Source: Stappia sp. 28M-7 (GTDB lineage Bacteria; Pseudomonadota; Alphaproteobacteria; Rhizobiales; Stappiaceae). Taken from it: a stretch of DNA of 64,000 bases. The stretch covers positions 2,502,258-2,566,257 of the forward strand of contig NZ_JACMIA010000001.1 in assembly GCF_014252955.1 (NCBI RefSeq). Reading direction: 5' to 3'. This document shows positions 1 to 8,952 of this stretch, piece by piece. The notes below the pieces were generated by a model. That model was not told the origin of the DNA, did no database searches, and saw only the letters and a program-made list of their open reading frames with translations. Made by a program: the position numbers and the translations under genes. Every line of letters begins with the position of its first letter. The first letter of the stretch is position 1.

Positions 1-2
1 GC

Positions 3-1187
3 TCGCTGATCATGGCCAGCGCCGATGCGCATCAGGTGCCGGCCGGCGGGGCGCTCGCTGTCGATCGCGACGGCTTTGCCGCCGCCGTCACCGCCGCGCT
101 GGAGGCCCATCCCCTGATCACCATCCAGCGCGAGGAGATCGCCGGCCTGCCGCCCGAGAACTGGGACAGCGTCATCATCGCCACCGGGCCGCTGACCTCG
201 CCTGCCCTGTCGCAGGCGATCCTGGAGGCAACCGGCGAGGATGCCCTCGCCTTCTTCGACGCCATCGCACCGATCCTGCATTTCGACAGCGTCGACCTCG
301 ACACCTGCTGGTTCCAGTCGCGCTACGACAAGCCCGGCCCCGGCGGATCGGGCAAGGACTACATCAACTGCCCGATGGACAAGGCACAGTACGACGCCTT
401 CATCGACGCCCTGATCGCCGCCCCCAAGGCGGAGTTCAAGGAGTGGGAGGAGAACACGCCCTATTTCGACGGCTGCCTGCCCATCGAGGTGATGGCAGAG
501 CGCGGCCGCGAGACCCTGCGCCACGGGCCGATGAAGCCGATGGGCCTGACCAATGCCCACAAGCCGGATCAAAAGCCGTACGCGGTCGTCCAGCTGCGCC
601 AGGACAACGCGCTCGGCACGCTCTACAACATGGTCGGTTTCCAGACCAAGCTGAAGCACGGGGCCCAACTCGAGGTGTTCCGGATGATTCCGGGGCTGGA
701 AAACGCCGTCTTCGCGCGGCTCGGCGGCCTGCACCGCAACACGTTCCTCAACTCGCCGAAGCTGCTGGACGGCACGCTGCGGCTGAAGGCGCGGCCGGCG
801 CTGCGCTTTGCCGGCCAGGTGACGGGCTGCGAGGGCTATGTGGAATCGGCGAGCGTCGGCTGCATGGCGGGCCTGTTCGCGGCCGCCGAGCGGCTCGGCG
901 AGGCCTGCACCCCGCCGCCGGCGACCACAGCGATGGGCGCCCTGATCGACCACATCACCGGCGGCCACATCCTACGCGAGGAGCCGGGCCCGCGCTCGTT
1001 CCAACCGATGAACGTGAATTTCGGCCTGTTCCCGCCCATCGAGGCGCCGAAGACCGACGAGGACGGCCGCCGGCTGAAGGGCAAGGACAAGACCAAGGCC
1101 AAGAAGCTGGCGATGACCCGCCGCGCGCGCGAGGACTTCGGCCGCTGGATTGCCGGCACCGTACCCGTGCGCGACGCCGCCGAATAG
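3..1187 (+). CDS. trmFO: TrmFO, folate-dependent tRNA uridine-54 methyltransferase (5' end outside window)
   Basis: Flavoprotein that uses methylenetetrahydrofolate to make ribothymidine (m5U54) in the T-loop of tRNAs; cytoplasmic. The reading frame is open from the first codon of the window, so the N-terminal FAD-binding glycine motif (GxGxAG) lies upstream. What remains, about 391 residues after the first ATG at 12, includes family-typical stretches such as [14 protein letters not shown], a cysteine-containing [16 protein letters not shown] near residue 275, and the [10 protein letters not shown] block near the C-terminus. The family usually runs 440-480 residues, so only some 60-80 are missing. 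It converges with the MscS-type gene. The ATG at 12 is internal, not the true start. Family assignment is firm. Confidence 0.93.
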   Translation, partial: SLIMASADAHQVPAGGALAVDRDGFAAAVTAALEAHPLITIQREEIAGLPPENWDSVIIATGPLTSPALSQAILEATGEDALAFFDAIAPILHFDSVDLDTCWFQSRYDKPGPGGSGKDYINCPMDKAQYDAFIDALIAAPKAEFKEWEENTPYFDGCLPIEVMAERGRETLRHGPMKPMGLTNAHKPDQKPYAVVQLRQDNALGTLYNMVGFQTKLKHGAQLEVFRMIPGLENAVFARLGGLHRNTFLNSPKLLDGTLRLKARPALRFAGQVTGCEGYVESASVGCMAGLFAAAERLGEACTPPPATTAMGALIDHITGGHILREEPGPRSFQPMNVNFGLFPPIEAPKTDEDGRRLKGKDKTKAKKLAMTRRAREDFGRWIAGTVPVRDAAE

Positions 1188-1192
1188 GCGAA

Positions 1193-1239
1193 AGCGGCCG
1201 CGCACAAACAAGGCATGTAGTACCAGACCGGCGGCCGCT
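1193..1239. terminator. Long-loop inverted repeat between convergent trmFO and the MscS gene
   Basis: Nine-base arms AGCGGCCGC (1193-1201) and GCGGCCGCT (1231-1239) enclose a 29-base loop in the short gap between two converging genes; the right arm touches the stop codon of the minus-strand gene. No run of T follows, so a role in transcription ending is only a guess. Confidence 0.3.
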
Positions 1240-3227
1240 CAGGCCGCCGGGGCGGCCTGCATGCTGTCCTGCGCCGCCGGATCGCCCGAACGCGCCTCGG
1301 CCTTGGGCAGCCCGCCGTCGCGGCCGAAATAGGTCGTCGTCGAGGGGAATGCGAAATCGGAGCCGTGCGCCCGCACGATGGTGCCGATCTCGACCAGCAG
1401 CTCTTCCTGGATCGTGAGGAACTCGACCCGGTCGGCCGTCGAGATGTAGGTGAACAGCTCGATATCGAGCGAATAGGCGCCGAAGCCCACGAACGAGACC
1501 CGCAGCGCCACCTGGTCCATCACCCTCGGATGCCCCATCAGGTAGCTGCGGATCGCATCGATCACGGCAAGCATCGCCGTGGATTCGGTCTCGTAGCGCA
1601 GGCCGAGCGTGTGGCGGAACAGCAGACGGTCCCGCCGGCTGAAGTTGACGATCTTGCGCCTGGCGAGATCGGAGTTCGAGACCGTGATCAGCGTGCGGTC
1701 GAGCGCGCGAATGCGCGTGGAGCGGATGCCGATGGCCTCGACGGTGCCGGCAAGTCCCTCGAACTCGCAATATTCCCCCACCCGCACCATCCGGTCGGCA
1801 TAGAGGATGACGCCGCCGATGAGGTTTTCCAGCGTCGGCTGGGCGGCAAGCGCAACGGCCAGGCCGCCAACGCCGAGGCCGGCGATAACGCCGTAGACCG
1901 GAATGCCGATCCGGGTGGCGCCATAGCCGAGCAGTACGACGGCGAGCGCGAAGCCGACCAAGCGGAAGGCCGAGAGCAGCAGGCTGGAATCGAGGCTTGC
2001 GGCCGGCACGGCCGGGTTCTTCATCACCCAGCTCGCCAGCAGATCGACGGACTGATAGGCGAACCAGGCGACACTCGCCCACTGCAACGCCTCGCAGACG
2101 GCGCCGACGACGATCATCGGGTCGCCGGTGATGTTCACCTGAACCTCGGCCAGATACCGGAAGGCGAGCGCCGTCAGGAACAGGCAGAGCGGATGCTGCA
2201 TCCGCCGCAGGCGGCGGCGCACGTCGGAGAGAGGCACCGCCCGCCAGCGGTTCCAGCGCTGCAGCCCGAGCGGAACGGAAACGGCTACGGCAACAAGCAG
2301 CGCCAGCGCGATCCACTGCCAGACAGCCTGGTTGCCGAACTGGCCGCGAAGCCAGTCCGGCCCGGCAAGAATGAGATCGTACCAGCGCGGCGCCACGAGA
2401 GTGCCGGGCGTGTAGATGTAATAGGCATAAAGGTCCTCACCAGAATCCGAGCGCGAGGGAAACAGCTTGACCGCCTCGTAGTCCTCGGGGATCCGGGCAA
2501 CCGTCTGGCGGGAGACAAGGTAGCGGACCTCGCCCTTCTCGGTCCCCACCTGGGCGATGACGAGATCCGTGCCGGGCAGCGTCCAGCGGGCCGGCAGGTT
2601 GGCGGCCTCCTGTGCATCCAGGAAAGTGCCCGCCGCCTCTCCCGGAACGTTGTCGAGATCGGGCAGATAGATGCGGTCCAGGATCTCCTGGAACTGGAGC
2701 GTGATTTCCACGGCGGTGCTCGCACGCGCCGTCTGCGGGATATCCGAAAGGTCGAAGACCTCGCCCGCCTTGTCGATGAACATCCGCACGACGGCGAGCT
2801 GCCGGTGCTGCTGTTCGGAGAGGAAGAAGTTGCCGCTGCCCTGGAAATCGTCGCGCACTTCGATCCAGAGCCGGCTGGCCTCGTGCATGAGCAGGAGGAA
2901 ACTCTCCAGCGCAGCGCGCGGGCTGGATGTGTCCGGCGGGGCGATGGGATAGTCGCGGAACAGGCGCTGGAGATCGGGAATGCGGCTCCTGATCTCGCTC
3001 TCCACCTCCAGGGAGGAGCTCTCGCCGGCCTCGCTCGGAGCGCCCTGCTGCTGCAGCGGGGCCTGCTGCGCCGGGGTTTGAAGCCCGGCATCCTGTGCCC
3101 CTGCAGGACCGGCAAGCGGCCCCACGACGACCAGCAGAAGCGCCAAGGCGCCAAGCCAGGCAAACCGGCGTCCGCATGCCGACCGAAATCCGTCTGTACC
3201 GCTTCGCAAAATATTGTCCCCGCCCAA
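1239..3227 (-). CDS. MscS-family mechanosensitive channel with large periplasmic N-terminal domain
   Basis: Probable inner membrane channel that opens under membrane tension and lets solutes out after osmotic downshock. About 660 residues. A signal peptide ends near residue 44 (Ala-Gly-Ala before Gln-Asp), a soluble region covers about 45-295, and four or five membrane segments follow from about 300 to 470. The last, glycine- and alanine-rich helix (IAGLGVGGLAVALAAQPTLE) is the pore-lining helix of MscS. The beta domain with GTVEAIGIRSTRIR and a C-terminal alpha/beta domain follow. Start: TTG at 3227 gives the longest frame, but TTG at 3209 has a better ribosome site (GGCGGGG, 8 bases upstream). 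This is one of the larger MscS-like forms, well above the 286 residues of E. coli MscS. The ion or solute preference cannot be read from sequence. Confidence 0.85.
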   Translation of the reverse strand: MGGDNILRSGTDGFRSACGRRFAWLGALALLLVVVGPLAGPAGAQDAGLQTPAQQAPLQQQGAPSEAGESSSLEVESEIRSRIPDLQRLFRDYPIAPPDTSSPRAALESFLLLMHEASRLWIEVRDDFQGSGNFFLSEQQHRQLAVVRMFIDKAGEVFDLSDIPQTARASTAVEITLQFQEILDRIYLPDLDNVPGEAAGTFLDAQEAANLPARWTLPGTDLVIAQVGTEKGEVRYLVSRQTVARIPEDYEAVKLFPSRSDSGEDLYAYYIYTPGTLVAPRWYDLILAGPDWLRGQFGNQAVWQWIALALLVAVAVSVPLGLQRWNRWRAVPLSDVRRRLRRMQHPLCLFLTALAFRYLAEVQVNITGDPMIVVGAVCEALQWASVAWFAYQSVDLLASWVMKNPAVPAASLDSSLLLSAFRLVGFALAVVLLGYGATRIGIPVYGVIAGLGVGGLAVALAAQPTLENLIGGVILYADRMVRVGEYCEFEGLAGTVEAIGIRSTRIRALDRTLITVSNSDLARRKIVNFSRRDRLLFRHTLGLRYETESTAMLAVIDAIRSYLMGHPRVMDQVALRVSFVGFGAYSLDIELFTYISTADRVEFLTIQEELLVEIGTIVRAHGSDFAFPSTTTYFGRDGGLPKAEARSGDPAAQDSMQAAPAA

Positions 3228-3314
3228 GCCGGCTGCCGCCGATTTCCGAACCCGGCGGAGAGCCTGGAGGAGAAAGCTGAAGTCGATGTTAAGGGCGCCG
3301 GGCGCCGACCAGCC

Positions 3315-4193
3315 CTAGCCGATGGAGGTGCGGCTGCCCTTGCACGCGCGGCGCCACGAGCGCCACAGGATCCAGTGCTTGGCCAGCGGCGACAGATCGA
3401 CCACCGAGTTGAGCGGATCCTCGCCGCGCCGCTCGATACGCGACAGCAGCGGCTCGGCCAGACACACCGGCAGGAAGGCGGGGATCGCCTCGCGCGGCAA
3501 CTCGGCAATGCGCTCGCGCAGGGCGCCGAGATGCTGGCGGGCGATGGCGACCAGATCGGCGACGGCCGCCTTGAGCTCCGGTGTCGCCTCGCCCGCGAAC
3601 ACGCGCTCGCGGTCGACGCCATGCGCGTCGAGCAGGTCCCCCGGCAGGTAGAGCTGGCGGCGGCGGGCATGCCAGGGCAGCGCGCGCAAAAGGCCGGTGA
3701 TGGCATAGGCGACGCCCGCATGGCCGGCCGCCTCCGCCGTGCCCGGATCGCGCCCCTGGCACAGGATCATCGCGGCCAGCTGGATCAGCACCGACGAGGT
3801 TTCCCCCGCATAGCCTTCCAGATCGCCGAGCGTCGGCATCGGATCGTCGTAGAGATCGAAGACCCGCGCATCGATCAGGTTGATGAAGGGTGCGAGCGGC
3901 AGGGAATTGGCGGCAATGGTCTGCCGGATGGCGCCCGCGACCGGATGCTGGTCGACATCGGCGCCCGCCGGCGCCTCCAGCGTGTCCCGCCACCACTGGA
4001 AGCGGATCTCGCCGGGCATGGGATCGGAGACGATCTCGCGCGCCCGCGCGATCTCCATGTTGAACGCATAGAGCGCGGCAAGCCCGTCCCGCGACGCTCC
4101 ACCGGTGTAGAGCAGCGACAGGTAACGGTCGAAGTCGAACTTGCGCACGAGGGAGAGGCAATGGCCGTCCCCCGTGCCATCCTTGGCCCACAT
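3315..4193 (-). CDS. Squalene/phytoene synthase-fold protein, NDUFAF6-like
   Basis: 292 residues, with the trans-isoprenyl diphosphate synthase fold seen throughout (SLLYTGGASRDGLAALYAFN near 26, EIRFQWWRDTLE near 62, DLYDDPMPTLGDLEGYAGET near 114). The first aspartate-rich motif that binds magnesium-diphosphate in true squalene or phytoene synthases is not conserved: the matching helix reads EIARAREIVSDP. This pattern, and the gene's place beside the Sec accessory operon and an NDUFAF3-like gene, fits the bacterial relatives of mitochondrial NDUFAF6, a complex I assembly factor, better than a carotenoid or hopanoid enzyme. No other carotenoid or hopanoid genes lie nearby. Start ATG at 4193. 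The role in complex I assembly is inferred by homology. Confidence 0.75.
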   Translation of the reverse strand: MWAKDGTGDGHCLSLVRKFDFDRYLSLLYTGGASRDGLAALYAFNMEIARAREIVSDPMPGEIRFQWWRDTLEAPAGADVDQHPVAGAIRQTIAANSLPLAPFINLIDARVFDLYDDPMPTLGDLEGYAGETSSVLIQLAAMILCQGRDPGTAEAAGHAGVAYAITGLLRALPWHARRRQLYLPGDLLDAHGVDRERVFAGEATPELKAAVADLVAIARQHLGALRERIAELPREAIPAFLPVCLAEPLLSRIERRGEDPLNSVVDLSPLAKHWILWRSWRRACKGSRTSIG

Positions 4194-4275
4194 TCAGGGA
4201 CACCTAGCGCGCGAACGGGAAATGGGGAGGCCGGAACCGGCAGAAGATAGCAGAACGGCAGCCGGCCGGAGCCGG

Positions 4276-4674
4276 TCAGTCGACCGCAAGCAGGACCGCG
4301 GCAACCGCCCGGTCCTCGGAAAGAAGCACATTGTAGGTCCTGACTGCCGCGCCGGTGGACATCGGATCGGCCATGATGCCGGCTTCCCGCACGGCCGCGC
4401 GCAGGTCGGCGGTCAGCGGCACGAGATCCGCCCCGGTGCCGACCAGCAGCACCTCGATATCCGCGACCTCCTGGAAGACGCGCTCCAGCGCCTGCCGGTC
4501 GAGCTGCTTCGGCGGCAGGTCGGCAAAGCCGTATATGCCGCTGGGAACGCACAGGATCGAGCCGCGATGCGACATGCCGGCAAAGCGGAAGCCGCCATTG
4601 CCATAGGCCTCGATGGGAGCCCGGCCGGGAAAATGCGCGTCGCGAATGACGATGCCCTGTCCACGGCCGGCCAT
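4276..4674 (-). CDS. Mth938-like (DUF498) protein, NDUFAF3 homologue
   Basis: 132-residue soluble protein of the Mth938/DUF498 family. Visible family marks are GNGGFRFAGMSHRGSIL near residue 25, VLLVGTGADLVPL near 75 and the DPMSTGAAVRTYNVLLSEDR segment near 103. The human member NDUFAF3 is an early complex I assembly factor; the bacterial role is not settled. Start chosen at ATG 4674, which has GGGAG eight bases upstream; the frame stays open further upstream but only as a shadow of secF. The gap to secF is 23 bases and the NDUFAF6-like gene follows, so the three are probably co-transcribed. Family assignment is firm, function inferred. Confidence 0.85.
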   Translation of the reverse strand: MAGRGQGIVIRDAHFPGRAPIEAYGNGGFRFAGMSHRGSILCVPSGIYGFADLPPKQLDRQALERVFQEVADIEVLLVGTGADLVPLTADLRAAVREAGIMADPMSTGAAVRTYNVLLSEDRAVAAVLLAVD

Positions 4675-4697
4675 GTGCGGAACTCCCTCGCCTGCGG

Positions 4698-5669
4698 TCA
4701 GGCGGAGGCGGCGGAGCCGCCCGCCGAGGTCTTGCCCTCGCCGCCGTCCGGCGTATCCCCGCCCTCGCCGGCGACGCTCGTCGGACGCAGGTTCAGCAGG
4801 ATCAGGAACGGCGCGGCCAGGAAGACCGACGAATAGGTGCCGATAACGACGCCGAAGATCATCGCCAGCGTGAACGAGCGGATCACCTCGCCGCCGAAGA
4901 AGTACAGCGCAGCGAGCGCCAGCAGCGTGGTCAGCGAGGTCATCACGGTACGCGACAGCATCTCGTTGATCGAGCGGTCGAGGAGTTCGGGCAGCGGCTG
5001 CTTCTTGTACTTGCGCAGGTTCTCGCGCACCCGGTCGTAGACGACGACCGTGTCGTTCAGCGAATAGCCGATGATCGTCAGGATGGCCGCGATGCTCGAC
5101 AGCGAGAAGTCGAGCTGCAGCACCACGAACAATCCTATCGTGACGACGATGTCGTTGATCGTCGTCAGGATCGCGCCGACGGCGAAATGCCACTCGAAGC
5201 GGAACCAGATGTAGAACAGGATGACGAGCAGCGAGGCGACGACGGCGATCAGGCCGGCCTGGGCGAGTTCGCCGGACACGCGCGGACCGACGACCTCGAC
5301 GCGGCGGAACTCGACGCTCTCGGCGAAGCTCTCGCGCACCAGCGACACGACCGCCTGCTGCGCCATCTCGCCGCCTTCCGGCTGCTGTACGCGCACCAGG
5401 ACCTCATCCGGGCCGCCGAACTGCTGCACCTGGACGTCGCCGAGGTTGAGCGTACCGAGCTGGGTGCGGATCGAGGCGATGTCGGCGGGCGATTCCATCG
5501 TCTTCATCTCGAAAACGGTGCCGCCGCGGAAGTCGATGCCGAAGTTCAGGCCGACCGAGAAGAACAGCGCGATCGAGGCGAGGAACATGACCGCCGACAG
5601 CGGATAGGACACCGTCCTGAACCGCATGAAGGCGATGTGGGTGTTTTCCGGGACAATCTTCAAGAGCAT
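4698..5669 (-). CDS. secF: Sec translocon accessory subunit SecF
   Basis: Inner membrane partner of SecD that uses the proton gradient to pull exported proteins through SecYEG and release them. 323 residues. There is one N-terminal membrane helix (about 20-38), then the periplasmic domain beginning GIDFRGGTVFEMK near 45, then a block of five membrane helices from about 140 with the family motif SLNDTVVVYDRVRENLR near 208 and SINEMLSRTVMTSLTTLLAL near 232. Length is normal. It lies 18 bases after secD on the same strand, in the usual yajC-secD-secF order. Start ATG 5669. Confidence 0.95.
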   Translation of the reverse strand: MLLKIVPENTHIAFMRFRTVSYPLSAVMFLASIALFFSVGLNFGIDFRGGTVFEMKTMESPADIASIRTQLGTLNLGDVQVQQFGGPDEVLVRVQQPEGGEMAQQAVVSLVRESFAESVEFRRVEVVGPRVSGELAQAGLIAVVASLLVILFYIWFRFEWHFAVGAILTTINDIVVTIGLFVVLQLDFSLSSIAAILTIIGYSLNDTVVVYDRVRENLRKYKKQPLPELLDRSINEMLSRTVMTSLTTLLALAALYFFGGEVIRSFTLAMIFGVVIGTYSSVFLAAPFLILLNLRPTSVAGEGGDTPDGGEGKTSAGGSAASA

Positions 5670-5687
5670 GGTCTTTTCTCCCGGCGC

Positions 5688-7298
5688 TCAGAGCGTCAGT
5701 TTGCTCGGGCGCTTCCAGCGCACCCACAAGGACACGAGCAGGCGCGACACCGTGAAGGCCGAGAAGACCGTCGTGAAGATGCCGATGGCCAGCGTCACGG
5801 CGAAGCCGCGGATCGGGCCGGAGCCGAGCTGGAAGAGGATGAGCGCCGCAATGAGCGTCGTGATGTTGGCGTCGAGGATGGTCCCCAGCGCCCGCGAATA
5901 GCCCGCGTCGATGGCGCTGATGGCGGACCGGCCGGCCCGCAATTCCTCGCGGATACGCTCGAAGATGAGCACGTTGGCGTCGACCGCCATGCCGATGGTC
6001 AGCACGATGCCGGCGATGCCGGGCAGCGTCAGCGTCGCCTGCAGCGTGGTCAGGGCGCCGAAGATCATCACGATGTTCGTCACCAGCGCGATGTCAGCGA
6101 TGACGCCGAAGCGGCCATAGGCGAGGATCATGAAGACGATCACCAGCGCGCCGCCGATGAGCGCGGCGATGCGGCCGGCATCGACCGAATCCTGGCCGAG
6201 GCCCGGACCGATGGAGCGTTCCTCCACCACCGACAGCTTGGCCGGCAGGGCGCCGGCCCGCAGCAGGACGGCGAGGTCGTTGGCGCTCTCGACGGTGAAG
6301 TTGCCGGAAATCTGGCCCGAACCGCCGGTGATCGGCTCGCGGATGACCGGCGCCGAGATCACCTCGTTGTCGAGCACGATGGCGAAGGGCCGGCCGACAT
6401 TGCGCTGCGTGGCGACCGAGAAGGTGCGCGCGCCAGAGGTGTTGAAGCGGAAATTGACCACCGGCTCGTTGTTGCGCGAATCGAAGGTCACCTGCGCGTC
6501 CACCAGGTCCTCGCCCGACAGAAGCGGAGCTTCCTCGAGGAGATACGGGAACGGCGGATCGTCCATCGAGTACATGACGACGGTCCCGACCGGCGGGCGG
6601 CTCTGCAGCGCCTGCTCCGGCGACATCGACTGGTCGACCATGTGGAAGGTCAGCTGCGCGGTCTGGCCGATCAGCTCCTTCAGGCGCTGGGGATCGCCCT
6701 CGCCCGGCGCTTCCACGAGGATGCGGTCCTCGCCCTGGCGCTGGATGCTCGGCTCCGTCGTTCCGAACTCGTCGAGACGCAGTCGAATCACCTCGATCGA
6801 CTGCTGCACGATGGTGCTGATGCGCTGCGTCAGCCCGTCCTCGGTATAGGTGAAGCGCACCAGGCCGTCGTCGGCCACGTCGATGGCGAACTCGTTGACG
6901 GTCTGGCCGCCGAACAGGTTGGTCACCAGCGGGTTGGTCAGCTCGCTCAGCCGGGTGCGGGCATCGGCCAGTCGAGCGGTGTCGCGGATGCGCACCTGCA
7001 CGCCGTTGCCCTGCACGCCGAGGCCCGTATAGCCGATGCGCGGCTCGTCACGCAGCTTCTGGCGAATGTCGCCTTCCAGCGTCTTCAGCCGCTTCTGCAC
7101 ATAGTCGGCGCGGTCCACCTCGTAGAGGAGATAGGCGCCGCCCTGAAGGTCCAGACCCAGGACGATCTGGCGGGAGGGCAACCAGTCGGGCAACGCGCGC
7201 AATGCCGCAGGCGACAGGAAGTTCGGCAGGGTGGTGAGCGCCCCGGCGAGAATGACGAGGACGATCAGCGTGACCTTCCAGCGTGCGAAATAGAGCAT
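5688..7298 (-). CDS. secD: Sec translocon accessory subunit SecD
   Basis: Inner membrane export motor subunit that works with SecF and YajC at SecYEG. 536 residues. The first membrane helix is at about 8-27, followed by LGLDLQGGAYLLYEVD near 48, a large periplasmic head domain, and six C-terminal membrane helices from about 360. Diagnostic motifs are GSGQISGNFTVESANDLAVL near 320, GIAGIVLTIGMAVDANVLIF near 415 and the SAIDAGYSRALGTILDANIT segment near 450. Start ATG 7298. It lies 77 bases after yajC, with no terminator seen between them. Confidence 0.95.
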   Translation of the reverse strand: MLYFARWKVTLIVLVILAGALTTLPNFLSPAALRALPDWLPSRQIVLGLDLQGGAYLLYEVDRADYVQKRLKTLEGDIRQKLRDEPRIGYTGLGVQGNGVQVRIRDTARLADARTRLSELTNPLVTNLFGGQTVNEFAIDVADDGLVRFTYTEDGLTQRISTIVQQSIEVIRLRLDEFGTTEPSIQRQGEDRILVEAPGEGDPQRLKELIGQTAQLTFHMVDQSMSPEQALQSRPPVGTVVMYSMDDPPFPYLLEEAPLLSGEDLVDAQVTFDSRNNEPVVNFRFNTSGARTFSVATQRNVGRPFAIVLDNEVISAPVIREPITGGSGQISGNFTVESANDLAVLLRAGALPAKLSVVEERSIGPGLGQDSVDAGRIAALIGGALVIVFMILAYGRFGVIADIALVTNIVMIFGALTTLQATLTLPGIAGIVLTIGMAVDANVLIFERIREELRAGRSAISAIDAGYSRALGTILDANITTLIAALILFQLGSGPIRGFAVTLAIGIFTTVFSAFTVSRLLVSLWVRWKRPSKLTL

Positions 7299-7375
7299 GA
7301 CGTTGCCGTTTCTGGTGTTACGGCGGGCCGCCCGATGACGCCCCGCCGAACTGGGAAAAGGTTAGACCCGAAAGG

Positions 7376-7711
7376 TCAGCCGTTGTCCTTGACGGGCTCG
7401 GACTTGGACCGGACTTCCGTGATCATGCTGCGCACAGCGCGCACCTTGAGCCCTTCGGCGAGTTCCAGCTGCACTTCGCCGTCGTCCACCACCTTGGAGA
7501 CCTTGCCGATCAGCCCGCCGGCGGTCACGACCGTGTCGCCGCGGCGCAGGTTCGAGACCATCTCCTGGTGCTGCTTCATGCGCTGGCGCTGCGGACGGAT
7601 GATCAGGAAATACATGATCACGAAGATCAGAACGAACGGCAGCAGCGACATCAGAATATCGGTCGAGCCGGCGCCGCCGGCTCCCTGCGCATAGGCGGGC
7701 GAAATCAGCAT
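7376..7711 (-). CDS. yajC: Sec translocon accessory protein YajC
   Basis: Small single-span membrane protein of the SecDF-YajC subcomplex; 111 residues from ATG 7711. It has the N-terminal LISPAYAQG stretch common in alphaproteobacterial YajC, a membrane helix at about 22-42 (LLPFVLIFVIMYFLIIRPQ), then RQRMKQHQEMVSNLRRGDTV and GGLIGKVSKV in the cytoplasmic tail. Two in-frame ATG codons lie six bases apart. The one at 7717 directly abuts the ribosome site (AGGGAG), leaving no spacing, so the second one, at 7711 with six bases of spacing, is the more likely start. First gene of the yajC-secD-secF run, with a promoter candidate upstream. Confidence 0.9.
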   Translation of the reverse strand: MLISPAYAQGAGGAGSTDILMSLLPFVLIFVIMYFLIIRPQRQRMKQHQEMVSNLRRGDTVVTAGGLIGKVSKVVDDGEVQLELAEGLKVRAVRSMITEVRSKSEPVKDNG

Positions 7712-7790
7712 GTACATCTCCCTTAGCCGCCCGTGTATCGCGTTTTCGCGATCACTCCACGAGGCCGGCTCCTGAATGAAAGTCGCGCGG

Positions 7791-7818
7791 ACTATACAAG
7801 TCGCGCCGGTCTTTGCAA
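7791..7818 (-). promoter_or_regulatory. Sigma-70-type promoter candidate for yajC-secDF
   Basis: On the minus strand TTGCAA (7818-7813) and TATAGT (7796-7791) are 16 bases apart. This would start transcription near 7784 and leave a leader of about 70 bases before yajC. Four of six consensus matches in the -35 box and five of six in the -10 box. Confidence 0.5.
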
Positions 7819-7965
7819 GACGAACCGAGCGGTTCGCGGCCAGCTTCCGCCGGTGTTTTCCCGGCTTTGGCGCGGCCTTCGACCGTGCTAGGAAATCCTC
7901 CCGCACTTCTGCTGCCGGACATCTTGACCCGGCGGCCCCCATCACAAAAGACCCACGGCACAGAT

Positions 7966-8862
7966 ATGGATCCCGCACAGCAGTACAAGACCCAGGTCGA
8001 CCAACTGGCCAGCCGCCTCGACACGTTGATCGAGCTGATCTCCCGCGCGGTGCCGCCGGCCCGCCCCGCCCCGGACTTCACCGCCGCCGACGCCTTCGTC
8101 TGGCAGGCCGACACGGGCTCGCTCGAGCCGGTGGAGAAGGTGAACCGGGTGGATATCGGCCTGCTGCAGGGCGTCGACCGGGCGCGCGATCAACTGGTCG
8201 ACAACACGATGCGCTTCGCCAGCGGCTTTGCCGCCAACAACGTCCTGCTGTGGGGCGCGCGCGGCATGGGCAAGTCGTCGCTGGTCAAGGCGACCCACGC
8301 CCATGTCAACGCCGAACTGGCGCGCCGCGGCGTGCCCGAGCGGCTGAAACTGATCGAGATCCACCGCGAGGACATCGAGAGCCTGCCGGCCTTGATGAAG
8401 CTGGTGAAGGCCGGCGGCCACCGCACCATCGTCTATTGCGACGATCTCAGCTTCGACAGCGGCGATGCCTCCTACAAGTCGCTGAAGGCAGCGCTCGACG
8501 GCGGCATCGAGGGCCGGCCCGACGCGGTGCTGTTCTACGCCACCTCCAACCGCCGCCACCTGTTGCCGCGCGACATGATCGAGAACGAGCGCTCGACCGC
8601 GATCAATCCGGGCGAAGCCGTGGAGGAAAAGGTCTCCCTCTCCGACCGTTTCGGCCTGTGGCTCGGCTTCCACAAGTGCAGCCAGGACGAGTTCCTGGCG
8701 ATGATCGACGGCTATGTGACGCATTACGGCCTCGACTACGACCCGGCGACCTTGCGGGCCGAGGCGCTAGAATGGTCGACCACCCGCGGCAGCCGCTCGG
8801 GCCGCGTCGCCTTCCAGTTCATCCAGGACCTGGCCGGCCGGCTGGGCCGCAGCCTCGCCTGA
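7966..8862 (+). CDS. DUF815 family AAA+ ATPase
   Basis: 298-residue soluble ATPase. It has a P-loop GARGMGKSS near residue 93, a Walker B segment TIVYCDDLSFD near 155, a sensor-like VLFYATSNRRHLLPRDM near 190, and a C-terminal helical part. This is the DUF815 pattern, found widely in alphaproteobacteria next to yajC. The biochemical role is not known to me. Start: ATG 7966 (MDPAQQYKTQ); the frame is open further upstream, but that part reads as low-complexity shadow. It diverges from yajC, sharing about 250 bases of promoter region. The fold and ATP binding are seen in the sequence; the substrate is unknown. Confidence 0.85.
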   Translation: MDPAQQYKTQVDQLASRLDTLIELISRAVPPARPAPDFTAADAFVWQADTGSLEPVEKVNRVDIGLLQGVDRARDQLVDNTMRFASGFAANNVLLWGARGMGKSSLVKATHAHVNAELARRGVPERLKLIEIHREDIESLPALMKLVKAGGHRTIVYCDDLSFDSGDASYKSLKAALDGGIEGRPDAVLFYATSNRRHLLPRDMIENERSTAINPGEAVEEKVSLSDRFGLWLGFHKCSQDEFLAMIDGYVTHYGLDYDPATLRAEALEWSTTRGSRSGRVAFQFIQDLAGRLGRSLA

Positions 8863-8899
8863 CGGCAGCCTTGCGCAAAACCGCAGGTTGAACAGAAGT

Positions 8900-8952
8900 C
8901 ATCCCGTCCCCACCTGCCCGACACGGACGGCGGAACCAATGGGGACGGGATG
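8900..8952 (+). promoter_or_regulatory. 13-bp hairpin covering the ribosome site and start codon of the next gene
   Basis: CATCCCGTCCCCA (8900-8912) and TGGGGACGGGATG (8940-8952) are perfect inverted copies with a 27-base loop. The right arm holds the whole ribosome site (GGGGACGGG) and all three bases of the ATG start of the alpha/beta hydrolase. In the RNA this stem would hide the start from ribosomes, so translation may be controlled. The left arm begins GTCATCCCG like the palindromic repeats at 55626-56062, so it may instead be a repeat copy that came to rest here. Confidence 0.6.

Noticed and set aside
3315-4193. Carotenoid or hopanoid biosynthesis gene
   Set aside because: The diphosphate-binding aspartate motif is missing and no pathway partners are nearby; the NDUFAF6-like reading fits better.
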